Assembly (NCBI GenBank): GCA_003695015.1 | Contig: RFJD01000582.1 | Span: 1 to 14,085 of the forward strand | Direction of reading: 5' to 3' | From: Verrucomicrobiota bacterium | GTDB lineage: Bacteria > Verrucomicrobiota > Verrucomicrobiia > Limisphaerales > J093 | Length of the DNA: 14,085 nucleotides | Part shown: positions 1 to 6,747 of the stretch, piece after piece | Layout: each line of letters opens with the position of its first letter | How positions within the stretch are numbered: the stretch's first letter is position 1 | Position numbers and translations under genes: made by a program | Notes under the pieces: generated by a model | The model's database searches: none | What the model saw: only the letters and a program-made list of their open reading frames with translations | Told to the model about the DNA's origin: nothing

Positions 1-399
1 CGGGACGGCGTGTTGGAATTGCGGCGGCGCGTGGCGGCCGGGAGCGGTTGGGCATCGACGGGGGACTTGGTGGAGGAGAACGGCGGGTTGATCCGGGTGG
101 TGGGCCGGGCGGATGCGGTGGCCAACGTGGGCGGGGTCAAGGTGAGTCTGGCGCGGGTGGCGGAGTTGGCGGAGGAGGTGCCCGGGGTGCGGCGGGCGCA
201 GGCGGTGGCGGTGGCGAGTCCGGTGACCGGCGAGGTGGTGGGGTTGCGGTATGCGGTCGAGCCGGGGTGCGAGGCGGAGGCGGTCCGGGAGGCGATTCGG
301 GCGCATTTGAGTGAGCGGCTGCCGAAGGCGGCCTGGCCGCGGGACTGGGAGGTGGCGGAGCTGGGGCCGGAAGTGAACGCCAAGCGGCGGCTGGCATGA
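1..399 (+). CDS. AMP-forming acyl/aryl ligase (ANL superfamily), C-terminal fragment
   Basis: The reading frame is open from base 1, so the gene starts outside the window; 132 residues are present. They match the end of an ANL adenylate-forming enzyme, which activates a carboxylic acid as acyl-AMP and passes it to CoA or a carrier protein. Visible are the TGD motif (fragment residues 20-22), the hinge GRAD (35-38), the GGVKV segment (44-48) and a near-terminal NAKRR. The lysine there (about 128) sits where the catalytic A10 lysine lies, but the usual NGK is AK. The stop overlaps the next ATG as ATGA (396-399), implying translational coupling to the SDR gene. An acyl-CoA ligase next to exosortase genes is a known association in exosortase-type EPS loci. 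The substrate cannot be told from this fragment. Confidence 0.85.
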   Translation, partial: RDGVLELRRRVAAGSGWASTGDLVEENGGLIRVVGRADAVANVGGVKVSLARVAELAEEVPGVRRAQAVAVASPVTGEVVGLRYAVEPGCEAEAVREAIRAHLSERLPKAAWPRDWEVAELGPEVNAKRRLA

Positions 400-1115
400 A
401 GCGGGTGTTGGTCACCGGCGGATCGCGCGGGTTGGGCCTGGCGATCTGTGAGCGGCTCCTGGCGGAAGGCTGGGAGGTGGCGACGGTCTCGCGCCGGCGG
501 ACGGAGGCAGTGACGCGGTTGGGGGAGAAGTTCGGCGGGCGGTTGCGGCATTGGGAGGCGGATTTGGCGGATGGCGAGGCGATGAAGCGGGTGGTCGAGG
601 AAGCGGGCGTCGTGTCGCCGGGGTTGGACGCCTTCGTGGCGAACGCGGCGGTGGGCACGGAGGGCCTGCTGACGCTGACCTCGGAGGAGGCGATCCGGCG
701 GACGATCGAGATCAATCTCACGGCCACGATCCTGCTGACCCGGCAGGTGGTGAAGGGGATGTTGGAGCGGGGCGGGCGGCTGGTGTTCGTGTCGTCGGTG
801 GCGGCGCGGACGGGCTTCACGGGGTTGACGGTGTACAGCGCGACGAAGGGGGCATTGGTTTCGTTTTCGCGGGCGTTGGCACGGGAGTACGGCCGGCGGG
901 GGATCCGATCGAACTGCGTGTTGCCGGGTTTCTTGGAAACGGAAATGAGCGCGACGCTGGGGCCCGAGCAGAAGGAACGGCTGGCGCGGCGGGCGGCCTT
1001 GGGGCGATTGGGCGAAGTGAACGACGTGGTCGGCGCGGTGGCTTTCTTGTTGAGTGACGAGGCGGCGTTCATCACGGGAACGGAGTTGGTGATCGATGGC
1101 GGCAGCACGGCCTGA
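396..1115 (+). CDS. SDR-family NAD(P)-dependent oxidoreductase (FabG-like)
   Basis: This 239-residue protein has the usual length of a classical short-chain dehydrogenase/reductase. The Rossmann nucleotide motif TGGSRGLG is at residues 7-14. The NNAG position reads ANAA (82-85). The catalytic residues are Asn107, Ser134, Tyr147 and Lys151 (YSATK), with Ser and Tyr 13 apart as in FabG. The C-terminal FITGTELVIDGG is typical of FabG-like enzymes. Arg after the glycine motif and Arg33-35 at the end of strand 2 hint at NADPH, which is inference. It is coupled to the ligase fragment by a 4-base overlap and overlaps the next gene by 20 bases. Ligase, reductase and acyltransferase in sequence suggest that an acyl or sugar-linked group is made and attached. 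The role could be 3-ketoacyl reduction or sugar/alcohol oxidation; the sequence does not decide. Confidence 0.9.
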   Translation: MKRVLVTGGSRGLGLAICERLLAEGWEVATVSRRRTEAVTRLGEKFGGRLRHWEADLADGEAMKRVVEEAGVVSPGLDAFVANAAVGTEGLLTLTSEEAIRRTIEINLTATILLTRQVVKGMLERGGRLVFVSSVAARTGFTGLTVYSATKGALVSFSRALAREYGRRGIRSNCVLPGFLETEMSATLGPEQKERLARRAALGRLGEVNDVVGAVAFLLSDEAAFITGTELVIDGGSTA

Positions 1116-1719
1116 AGAGGATTGGGCGGAAGTGTTCGCGCCGGGCGAATGGGTGCCCGAGGAAGTCCTGCGGCAGCGGTTGGCGGCGTGCGGGGCCGGG
1201 GTGCGCGTGTACCGTGGGGCGCGGCTGGTGCACCCGGAGCGGATCGCGATCGGCGCGCGGACGCAGATCGACGAAGGGGTGCGGATCTTTGCCGGCCAGG
1301 GAGTGCGGTTGGGGCGGCATGTGCATCTGGCTTTCGAGAGTTCGATTTCCGGAGGGGGGCGCTGCGAGGTGGGGGATTTCGTGAGCGTGGGCGCGGCGGT
1401 GCGGATCATCACGGGGACGGACGTGCCGGACGGCAGCGGGTTGACGAACCCCACCGTGCCGCCGGAGTACCGAGTGGTGAAACGCGGGGAGGTGGTTCTG
1501 GAGGACCACGTGCTGTTGTTCACGGGGGCGCTGGTGCTGCCGGGGGTGCGGATCGGCGAAGGAGCGGTCGTGGCGGCGGGCGGTTTGGTGCATCGGGATT
1601 TGGAACCCTGGCGGATCTATGCGGGCAACCCCTTGGTGCCGGTGGGGATCCGGCCGCGGGAGACGATCCTGAGACTCGCCCGCGAGACCCTGCTGCGGCA
1701 TGGTTCGGACCATGAGTGA
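1096..1719 (+). CDS. Left-handed beta-helix (hexapeptide-repeat) acyltransferase
   Basis: This 207-residue protein has imperfect hexapeptide repeats ([LIV]-G-x4) in two blocks: about residues 47-105 (IGARTQ, LGRHVH, VGDFVS) and 130-168 (LEDHVL, LPGVRI, IGEGAVVAAGG). A loop at about 106-130 separates them. The tail IYAGNPL (174-180) is characteristic of sugar O-/N-acetyltransferases of the WbbJ/LacA type, which use acetyl-CoA and act as trimers. The repeats are somewhat degenerate, and no single catalytic His can be assigned with certainty (candidates His138, His166). The ATG at 1096 lies inside the SDR gene, and the gene's end overlaps the following gene. In this locus it probably decorates a nucleotide sugar, a lipid-linked sugar or the activated acid made upstream. 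The acceptor is unknown. Confidence 0.82.
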   Translation: MAAARPEEDWAEVFAPGEWVPEEVLRQRLAACGAGVRVYRGARLVHPERIAIGARTQIDEGVRIFAGQGVRLGRHVHLAFESSISGGGRCEVGDFVSVGAAVRIITGTDVPDGSGLTNPTVPPEYRVVKRGEVVLEDHVLLFTGALVLPGVRIGEGAVVAAGGLVHRDLEPWRIYAGNPLVPVGIRPRETILRLARETLLRHGSDHE

Positions 1720-2536
1720 CGTCGAGGTGAACGACGCGGCTGTCGGCGGGAGCAGCCCGCCGCGGGCGGCGAAGGCGACGGTCGGCGCCCTGACCGTGGC
1801 GGTGGCCTTGCTGTGGGTGTTTCCGCGGTTTTGGTATGGGCCGGGCACGCCGAAGGAAGGCGCGGTGTGGTTGACGCCCCGGACGGAGATCCCGGGCTGG
1901 GAGTTCCATGAAGAGCCGGTGGACAAGGTGGCGGAGCGGTTGCTGGTGGCGGATGCGCTGTTCAACGGCGTGTACACGAACCGCCAGGATCGGACGGTGG
2001 TGCGGGCCTTTTCCGCCAAGCGGTTCACGGAGAACCTCAACGACATCGGGCTGTTCGTGCACACGCCGGATCGCTGCTGGACGCAGGGCGGCTGGAAGCT
2101 CGAGCCTTCCGAGCCGACGCATCTCGAGTTGACGGTGCACGGGGTGAAGATGGTGTTCGAACGGCGGATCTTCGTGGCCGGCGGTCATCGCGAGCTGGTC
2201 TATTTCGGCGGCATGGTGGGCGGCGAACCGACGCCGTTCCGCCTCGACCACAACTACTCGGTGGCGCTGAAGTACCAAGTCAAACGCCCCGGCCAAAGGG
2301 TCGAGCAAAGCGGCCTGACCCGGGCCTTGGATCCCTTGTTCTGGCGGCGCTTGTGGGACGGATTCACGACGCGGAGCGCGTTGGCGGGCCCGAAGCAGTT
2401 CATTCGGGTGTCGACCGGCATCCTCGGCGATGACGTGGCGGCGGCGGACCGACGCTTGCAGGCGTTCCTGCCGGAGTGGCTGGAAGCGGTGGATTACCAG
2501 CAGGAACTGGCGGCATGGGAGGCGAAGCAGTCGTGA
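1712..2536 (+). CDS. Exosortase-associated EpsI-like protein (DUF3485 type)
   Basis: From the ATG at 1712 the protein has 274 residues. That start overlaps the previous stop as ATGAGTGA; an ATG four codons earlier (1700) is the alternative. One N-terminal membrane segment lies at about 23-40 and the rest should be extracytoplasmic. The block HTPDRCWTQGGW (117-128) matches the conserved Cys/GW region of EpsI-type proteins, and the end FIRVSTGI (230-237) is also typical. EpsI proteins are found with or fused to exosortases and are linked to exopolysaccharide production, but their biochemical job is not established. Position directly before the exosortase gene supports the call. It ends in GTGA, overlapping the preferred exosortase start. 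Confidence 0.85.
   Translation: MSDVEVNDAAVGGSSPPRAAKATVGALTVAVALLWVFPRFWYGPGTPKEGAVWLTPRTEIPGWEFHEEPVDKVAERLLVADALFNGVYTNRQDRTVVRAFSAKRFTENLNDIGLFVHTPDRCWTQGGWKLEPSEPTHLELTVHGVKMVFERRIFVAGGHRELVYFGGMVGGEPTPFRLDHNYSVALKYQVKRPGQRVEQSGLTRALDPLFWRRLWDGFTTRSALAGPKQFIRVSTGILGDDVAAADRRLQAFLPEWLEAVDYQQELAAWEAKQS
2518..2522 (+). promoter_or_regulatory. Shine-Dalgarno GGAGG for the exosortase GTG start
   Basis: GGAGG lies 10 nt before the GTG at 2533, inside the end of the EpsI gene. It is one of few clear ribosome binding sites in the window and is the reason for choosing GTG 2533 over ATG 2515 or GTG 2476. It would let ribosomes finishing EpsI re-initiate at the overlapping GTGA. Confidence 0.6.
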
Positions 2537-3465
2537 GTGAGGAACGCACGGCCGCGGTGAAACCGGCCGGCAAGGGCTGGGGCGGGCTGGGTTTGCTGGC
2601 CCCTTCCTTCGTGGCGATGGCCTGGCTCGTGGCCAAGGCCAGTTATTTCTGGAACCACAACCCCGATCTGAACTTCGGCTGGCTGGTCGTGCTGTTGTGC
2701 GCCTATCTGTTTTACGAAGGATGGGAACAACGGCCGCCGATTCAGTGGCGGCTCCGGTGGTGGGCCTTGGGGCCGGCGGTCGTGGGGCTGGGGTTGATGT
2801 TCCTGGTCCAGATTTACCAGGCGGCTTTGGGATCCAACGCCGCCAGCACCGTCGGCCTGGCGCTGGCGGTGATGTTGGTGGCGTGCGGGAACGTGGGGAT
2901 GGTGTATGGCTGGGCCGGGATCCGGCGGTTCGGCATGGCGTATGCGTTTCTGTTGGTGGCCATGCCCATGCCCAGCGCCATCCACGGACCGGTGGTCGGC
3001 GGGTTGCAGTCGTTCGTCGCCACGGTGGACACCGAGATCCTGAACCTCATGGGCATCCCGGCCGAACGGGTGGGCAGTCTGATCCACCTGCCGGCCGGGA
3101 CGGTGGGGATCGACGAGGCGTGCAGCGGCATCCGCAGCCTGCAATCCACGATCATGGCGACGATCTTCATCGGCTATCTGACGCTGCGGCGGGTGAGCTG
3201 GCAGGTCTTGCTGTTCGTCTGCGGGGTGGGGCTGGCGGTGCTGGGCAACCTGATCCGCTCGTTGTATCTGAGCCTCACGGCCTACAAGCACGGGATCGAA
3301 GCCGTGGAAGGGGTGCATGACGCGGCCGGGTGGTCGATTCTGATTTTCACGACCGCGGGGGTGATTTTCATTTCGTGGTTGTTGAACAGGTTGCAGCAAC
3401 GGCTGGACGCGGAGCTGGCGGCCCGGGCCGGCGGCGATGAAGCTCGAAGCGAAACGACTGTTTGA
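2533..3465 (+). CDS. Exosortase (archaeosortase/exosortase family integral membrane transpeptidase)
   Basis: From GTG 2533 the protein has 310 residues with about eight hydrophobic segments. All three proposed active-site residues of the family are present: Cys197 in DEACSGIRSL, Arg242 in GNLIRS, and His262 in VHDAAGW. Exosortases act in the cytoplasmic membrane on proteins carrying a C-terminal tripartite signal (often PEP-CTERM), cutting and probably re-attaching them to a surface component. In-frame earlier starts exist at 2476 (GTG) and 2515 (ATG); GTG 2533 has the best ribosome site and forms a GTGA overlap with the EpsI stop. The EpsI neighbour and the downstream sugar transferase place it in an exopolysaccharide-type locus. 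The exosortase subtype was not determined, and no substrate protein is encoded in the window. Confidence 0.93.
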   Translation: MSEERTAAVKPAGKGWGGLGLLAPSFVAMAWLVAKASYFWNHNPDLNFGWLVVLLCAYLFYEGWEQRPPIQWRLRWWALGPAVVGLGLMFLVQIYQAALGSNAASTVGLALAVMLVACGNVGMVYGWAGIRRFGMAYAFLLVAMPMPSAIHGPVVGGLQSFVATVDTEILNLMGIPAERVGSLIHLPAGTVGIDEACSGIRSLQSTIMATIFIGYLTLRRVSWQVLLFVCGVGLAVLGNLIRSLYLSLTAYKHGIEAVEGVHDAAGWSILIFTTAGVIFISWLLNRLQQRLDAELAARAGGDEARSETTV

Positions 3466-4087
3466 TCTGGTGGTGGTGGCGGGCACGGCGCCGGTCTGGC
3501 TGCCGGTGCTCGGGGTGTTGGCGGCGGCCGTCCGATGTTTCATGGGGCGGCCGGTTTTTTTTCGGCAGGTGCGTCCCGGGCTCAATGGCGAGCCGTTCGA
3601 GCTGTTGAAGTTCCGGACCATGACCGACGCGCGGGATGCGGAGGGTCGGTTGCTGCCGGACGACCAACGGTTGACCCGGTTCGGGCAGTGGCTGCGATCC
3701 ACCTCGCTGGATGAGCTGCCGGAGCTGTGGAACGTGGTGCGCGGGGAGATGAGCCTGGTGGGGCCGCGGCCGTTGTTGATGGAGTACCTGCCGCTGTATT
3801 CGCCGGAACAACGCCGACGCCACGAGGTCCGGCCGGGCATCACCGGTTGGGCGCAGATTCACGGCCGCAACGCCCAGACGTGGGAGGAACGGTTCCGGCT
3901 GGACGTGTGGTATGTGGACCACCGGAGCCTCTGGCTGGACGTGAAGATCCTCTGGCGAACGTTTTGGAAGGTGTTGCGGCGCGAGGGGATCAACGCCCCC
4001 GGCGCGGCGACGATGCCGCGGTTTGAAGGGAACGGGCGGAACGCCTCGGCAGCGGACGGCGCGAGCGCCGGGAGCGGTCGGGCCTGA
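3437..4087 (+). CDS. Undecaprenyl-phosphate sugar-1-phosphate transferase (small PglC-like polyprenyl transferase)
   Basis: This 216-residue protein is the minimal bacterial sugar transferase domain, lacking the N-terminal membrane bundle of WbaP-type enzymes. It shows KRLFD (6-10), a hydrophobic re-entrant helix with two prolines (about 10-33), PVFFRQVRPGLNG (39-51), LLKFRTM (56-62), the catalytic Asp-Glu pair at 92-93 (SLDELPEL), SLVGPRP (106-112), RPGITGWAQIHGRN (132-145) and a C-terminal DVWYVDHRSLWLDVKIL block (156-172). The family transfers a sugar-1-phosphate from a UDP-sugar to undecaprenyl phosphate, the first step of repeat-unit assembly. A Gly/Ala/Ser-rich tail of about 30 residues follows the domain. 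It overlaps the exosortase gene by 29 bases and is the last gene before a strong terminator. The sugar cannot be read from sequence. Confidence 0.93.
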   Translation: MKLEAKRLFDLVVVAGTAPVWLPVLGVLAAAVRCFMGRPVFFRQVRPGLNGEPFELLKFRTMTDARDAEGRLLPDDQRLTRFGQWLRSTSLDELPELWNVVRGEMSLVGPRPLLMEYLPLYSPEQRRRHEVRPGITGWAQIHGRNAQTWEERFRLDVWYVDHRSLWLDVKILWRTFWKVLRREGINAPGAATMPRFEGNGRNASAADGASAGSGRA

Positions 4088-4114
4088 TCGAAACATCGCG
4101 ATGGGGCGACGAAC

Positions 4115-4153
4115 CACCCGCCGGGCCGTGAGGCCGGCGGGTGTTGTTTTTTT
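4115..4153 (+). terminator. Rho-independent terminator of the exosortase operon
   Basis: A perfect 10-bp stem (CACCCGCCGG at 4115-4124 with CCGGCGGGTG at 4134-4143), a 9-nt loop, then TTG and seven Ts (4144-4153). It lies 27 nt after the sugar transferase stop and closes the operon. Confidence 0.9.
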
Positions 4154-4286
4154 CGCGGGGCTTCATTGCCGCCATTCCTTGGTTCGAGAGGCGGAAGGCG
4201 CTTGGGAGCAGGGGATTGGACGGCCTCAGAGGTTGCGGAAACCGGCCTGAGTCCCGCGGGAAAGCGGGGGCCGGAGGGCGGCGGGT

Positions 4287-4314
4287 TTGCAAAGCGGCGG
4301 GGCAATGGCAGACT
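4287..4314 (+). promoter_or_regulatory. Candidate promoter of the rhodanese / YkgJ / radical SAM unit
   Basis: TTGCAA (4287-4292), 16 nt, then CAGACT (4309-4314), which ends 7 nt before the ATG at 4322. Both hexamers are imperfect (4/6 and 3/6 to the sigma-70 consensus). There is no Shine-Dalgarno sequence before the ATG, and spacing matches two other genes here, so a leaderless transcript is possible. Confidence 0.35.
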
Positions 4315-4321
4315 GCCGCCC

Positions 4322-4765
4322 ATGAAACGCGGATTATGGACTGTGTTGGTTTTGCTGCTGGCTGGCTGCAGCGGGCGTGGTCCGGAGACGGGGCCGATCC
4401 CGCCCGCCAGCGAGGGGCCGGAGGCCCAGACGGCGCCGTCAGCGGCGGAGGTGGTGCATGTGGATCCGGCGGAGGCGGCGAAGTTGATTGCGGGCGGTGA
4501 CGTGCTGGTGCTCGACGTGCGGACGTCGAGGGAGTTCGCGCGGGGACACATCGAGGGCGCGACGAACGTGGATTTCCTGGCCGGGGACTTCCGGGAGCGG
4601 CTCAAGGGGGTGCCGACCAACCGGCCGGTGTTGGTGCATTGCGCGGTGGGCGGCCGGAGCACGGAGGCGTTGCCGGCATTGAAGGAAGCGGGCTTCGCGA
4701 AGATCTATCACTTGGACGGCGGCTTCAAGGCGTGGGAGGCGGCCGGCCAGCCGGTGAGCCGGTGA
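4322..4765 (+). CDS. Rhodanese-domain lipoprotein
   Basis: From ATG 4322 the protein has 147 residues. It begins with a short lipoprotein signal: MKRG, a hydrophobic run, then the lipobox LLAGC with Cys16. A Pro/Ala/Glu-rich linker (17-43) leads to one rhodanese domain (44-145). Visible landmarks are VLVLDVRTSREFARGHIEGA (61-80), the active-site loop CAVGGRS with Cys107, and the closing DGGFKAWEAAG (132-142). Rhodaneses carry sulfur as a cysteine persulfide, and this one should sit on the periplasmic face of a membrane. The frame is open further upstream, but only ATG 4322 gives the lipoprotein signal. The YkgJ-type gene follows after 12 nt. Substrate is unknown; single-domain exported rhodaneses often have redox or sulfur-donor roles. 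Confidence 0.9.
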   Translation: MKRGLWTVLVLLLAGCSGRGPETGPIPPASEGPEAQTAPSAAEVVHVDPAEAAKLIAGGDVLVLDVRTSREFARGHIEGATNVDFLAGDFRERLKGVPTNRPVLVHCAVGGRSTEALPALKEAGFAKIYHLDGGFKAWEAAGQPVSR

Positions 4766-4777
4766 AGGGGCGGTCCG

Positions 4778-5221
4778 ATGCCGATTTTCTACACATGCCA
4801 GCGATGCACGGCCTGCTGTCGGTGGCCCGGGGAGGTGAAGGTGACGGCGGCGGAGATCCGGCGGATGGCGGCTTTTTTGGGGATGAGCGAGGAGGCGTTC
4901 ATCGAGGAACACACGCGCCTGCGGGAGGATCGGCGCGGGCTGGCGTTGAAGGAGCGACCGAATCACGAGTGCATTTTCCTCGAGGGGCGGGACTGCCAGG
5001 TCCAGCCGGTGAAGCCCCAGCAATGCCGGGATTTTCCGAACTTGTGGCGGTTCGAGGGCTTCGAGCGGTATTGTCGGGCCGTGCCGCGGGAAGTGGACGA
5101 GGAGACGTACGTGCGCCTGGTGCGGGAGGCGACCGGGCGGCGGAGTTGGCCCGGTATGCCGAAGGTGGGGGGCGGCGCCTCGAGGTCCGGCCGCGTGGTC
5201 AGATTGCCAAGCGATGAGTGA
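4778..5221 (+). CDS. YkgJ-family CxxCxxCC cluster protein
   Basis: The 147-residue protein opens with CQRCTACC (Cys7, 10, 13, 14), the signature of the YkgJ family (zinc/iron-chelating, CxxCxxCC domain). Further cysteines follow at 65, 73, 83 and 99; the segment from Cys73 to Cys83 with CRDFP matches the family's second half. Such proteins are thought to bind a metal or Fe-S cluster; their reaction is generally not known. An AGGGG ribosome site lies 7 nt before the ATG. There is no signal peptide, so it is probably cytoplasmic. Its end overlaps the radical SAM start as ATGAGTGA, which implies coupled synthesis of the two proteins. The last ~35 residues are basic and less family-like. Confidence 0.88.
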   Translation: MPIFYTCQRCTACCRWPGEVKVTAAEIRRMAAFLGMSEEAFIEEHTRLREDRRGLALKERPNHECIFLEGRDCQVQPVKPQQCRDFPNLWRFEGFERYCRAVPREVDEETYVRLVREATGRRSWPGMPKVGGGASRSGRVVRLPSDE

Positions 5222-6383
5222 AGTTCGAGTCAGTTCGCCGCCATCGGCGGTGGAGCCGGGGCGGGATGGGACGCCAGTGCCGGTGGCGCGTCCGCGCAAG
5301 AGCGGGTGGCGGCTGTTTCGCGAGGTGTTGGACCACGCGGGGCCGGGTTACCTGCAGTTTGCCATCACCAACATCTGCAACGCGGACTGCGGGTTCTGCG
5401 GATTCGCGCGGTCGAAGTTCGATCCCAAGGCGCGCCGGAGCGTGACGCTGGAGGAGGCGCGGCTGGTGGTGGATGTTTGCGTGCGGGAGCACATCGGATA
5501 CCTGCTGTTCGTGGGGGGCGAACCGATGGTGCATCGGGATCTGGTGGCGATGGTGCGTTACGCGGCCGAGCGCGGGGTCAGCCCGATGATCTGCACCAAC
5601 GGCGGCTTGTGGACCGAGGAGAACATGCGGGCCCTGGCGGACGCCGGCTTGAGCAGCGTGATCATGTCGGTGGACACGCACGACGTGGCCGGGCACGAGG
5701 CGAATCGGGGTCTGCCTGGCGTGTGCCGGAAGATTCGCCGGGCGAACGAGTTTTTCGCCGGCCGCGGGATCCAGACCACCGCCAGCATCACGGCGAGCCG
5801 GTTGATCGAGGATTACGAGCGGCTGCCGGAGTTCCTGCGCGAGCTGGGGTTTGGCTCGTGTACGTTCAGCTATCCGCTCACCGACCTGGGGTCCACCTAC
5901 CTGAGTTTCAGCGACAGCGGGTTGGTGAGCTACAGCCGCGAGGAGTTGGTGGGGGTGTTCGACAGGATCAAGGCCATGAAGCGGCGCAGCGGCTTTGCGG
6001 TGGTGAACCCGACCGAGTCGCTGACGGAGATGCAGCGGTTCGTGCGGGGCGAGCCGCAGCGGTTCGGTTGCCTGGCGGGGTTCAAGTACTTCTACCTGGA
6101 CTGGAACCTGGACCTGTACCGCTGCCACTACTGGGAAAAGCCGATGTGCAAGATCCACGAATTCGACGCCTCGAAGCTGATCCGGGACGGCTGCCAGCGG
6201 TGCATGATCGACTGCTACCGGGATCCGAGCGTGCTGCAGTTCAACGCGGTGAGTTTGCACGATGCGTGGCAGGCCCTGAAGCGGGGGCGGTTGTTGAAGG
6301 CGGCGGGGCATTTGCTGGATCGGCGCAATCTGGTCTCCCTGCGCGCGGTGTGGGAGGACCGGCGGTACATCCGGGGGGTGTGA
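5214..6383 (+). CDS. Radical SAM protein with SPASM-like C-terminal cysteines
   Basis: The 389-residue protein has the radical SAM cluster motif CNADCGFC (Cys55, 59, 62; CxxxCxxC) and GGEP at 101-104 for SAM binding. The barrel continues with MICTNGG (125-131) and MSVD (151-154). After the barrel come six cysteines at 286, 304, 312, 327, 330 and 334 (FGCLAG, YRCHYW, CQRCMIDC), a layout like the SPASM/twitch domains that bind auxiliary Fe-S clusters. The family cleaves SAM to a 5'-deoxyadenosyl radical; SPASM members often modify peptides or mature enzymes. The first ~30 residues are Pro/Ser-rich and poorly conserved in look. No precursor-peptide gene is obvious nearby. It is coupled to the YkgJ-type gene and probably to the rhodanese. 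The specific reaction is not recognised. Confidence 0.88.
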   Translation: MSEVRVSSPPSAVEPGRDGTPVPVARPRKSGWRLFREVLDHAGPGYLQFAITNICNADCGFCGFARSKFDPKARRSVTLEEARLVVDVCVREHIGYLLFVGGEPMVHRDLVAMVRYAAERGVSPMICTNGGLWTEENMRALADAGLSSVIMSVDTHDVAGHEANRGLPGVCRKIRRANEFFAGRGIQTTASITASRLIEDYERLPEFLRELGFGSCTFSYPLTDLGSTYLSFSDSGLVSYSREELVGVFDRIKAMKRRSGFAVVNPTESLTEMQRFVRGEPQRFGCLAGFKYFYLDWNLDLYRCHYWEKPMCKIHEFDASKLIRDGCQRCMIDCYRDPSVLQFNAVSLHDAWQALKRGRLLKAAGHLLDRRNLVSLRAVWEDRRYIRGV

Positions 6384-6522
6384 GCCGGGGAGCGCGCATT
6401 GGGGGCAAGGGAGATCTGTCGGGTTGTGGACCGCGTGCCCTCACGCGGCGAACGGGATCGCCGGCGGGAAGCTGGGGGGATGGGTGATGAGTTGAAGAGG
6501 GTTTGCGGGTGAGGCCGGGGCC

Positions 6523-6535
6523 GGGCTGGAAGCCC
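6523..6535 (+). repeat. GGGCT-GGA-AGCCC palindrome (repeat-like unit, copy 1)
   Basis: A 5-bp inverted repeat around GGA, containing GCTGGAAGC and followed by CGCAACACGC. The same 9-base core recurs at 6668-6676. It resembles dispersed 'GCTGGAAGC' intergenic repeats of Verrucomicrobiota, but that link is from memory and was not searched. Confidence 0.35.
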
Positions 6536-6546
6536 GCAACACGCTT

Positions 6547-6631
6547 GCTTTCAGAGTGCGCCGCCCCTCCGGCGCTTTGGAAAGCAGTACCGTCGCTGGG
6601 GGACCGCAGTCCAAGACGCAGGGGTTTTTTT
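6547..6631 (+). terminator. Double hairpin plus T7, possible terminator of the radical SAM unit
   Basis: First hairpin: GCTTTC (6547-6552) pairs with GAAAGC (6580-6585), and GCGCCG (6558-6563) with CGGCGC (6570-6575). Second: CGTC (6591-6594) with GACG (6615-6618), and GGAC (6601-6604) with GTCC (6609-6612). A run of seven Ts follows at 6625-6631, six bases after the second stem. The stem is interrupted and not adjacent to the Ts, so termination is plausible only; the block may instead be part of a dispersed repeat. Confidence 0.4.
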
Positions 6632-6663
6632 CGCCATTCCTTTCCCGCTCAGCTTGGCGCGAA

Positions 6664-6684
6664 GCAGGCTGGAAGCTTGGAGCA
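6664..6684 (+). repeat. GCAGGCTGGAAGCTTGGAGC element (repeat-like unit, copy 2)
   Basis: Shares GCTGGAAGC (6668-6676) with the element at 6523-6535 and has an imperfect AGGCT / AGCTT palindrome. Only two partial copies are in the window, so the repeat status is tentative. Confidence 0.3.
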
Positions 6685-6710
6685 TGAGCCCAGGCTTGGC
6701 CGGCTTCGGC

Positions 6711-6739
6711 GTGACAGGCGGCGGCGGTTGCCGCAAGAT
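6711..6739 (+). promoter_or_regulatory. Candidate promoter of the MFS transporter gene
   Basis: GTGACA (6711-6716, 5/6 to TTGACA), 17 nt, then CAAGAT (6734-6739, 3/6 to TATAAT). The -10 box ends 8 nt before the ATG at 6748, and there is no Shine-Dalgarno sequence, so the mRNA may be leaderless. Confidence 0.45.
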
Positions 6740-6747
6740 GCGCGCCC

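Larger units (their letters stand above)
6384..6747 (+). other. Intergenic region with hairpins and repeat-like words, no gene
   Basis: This 364-base gap between the radical SAM and transporter genes holds no convincing coding sequence. It contains two small palindromic elements built on GCTGGAAGC (6525-6533 and 6668-6676), a double hairpin followed by T7 (6547-6631), and the candidate transporter promoter at its right end. Short open frames through it lack domain-like sequence. Confidence 0.6.

Noticed and set aside
137..1108. A 323-residue minus-strand open frame over the ligase end and SDR gene
   Set aside because: Composition is Ser/Pro/Arg-rich and domain-free. It is the antisense shadow of the SDR gene.
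4166..4321. An upstream extension of the rhodanese frame adding 52 codons
   Set aside because: It would bury the lipoprotein signal inside the protein. The added residues look non-coding, and a promoter candidate lies within this stretch.
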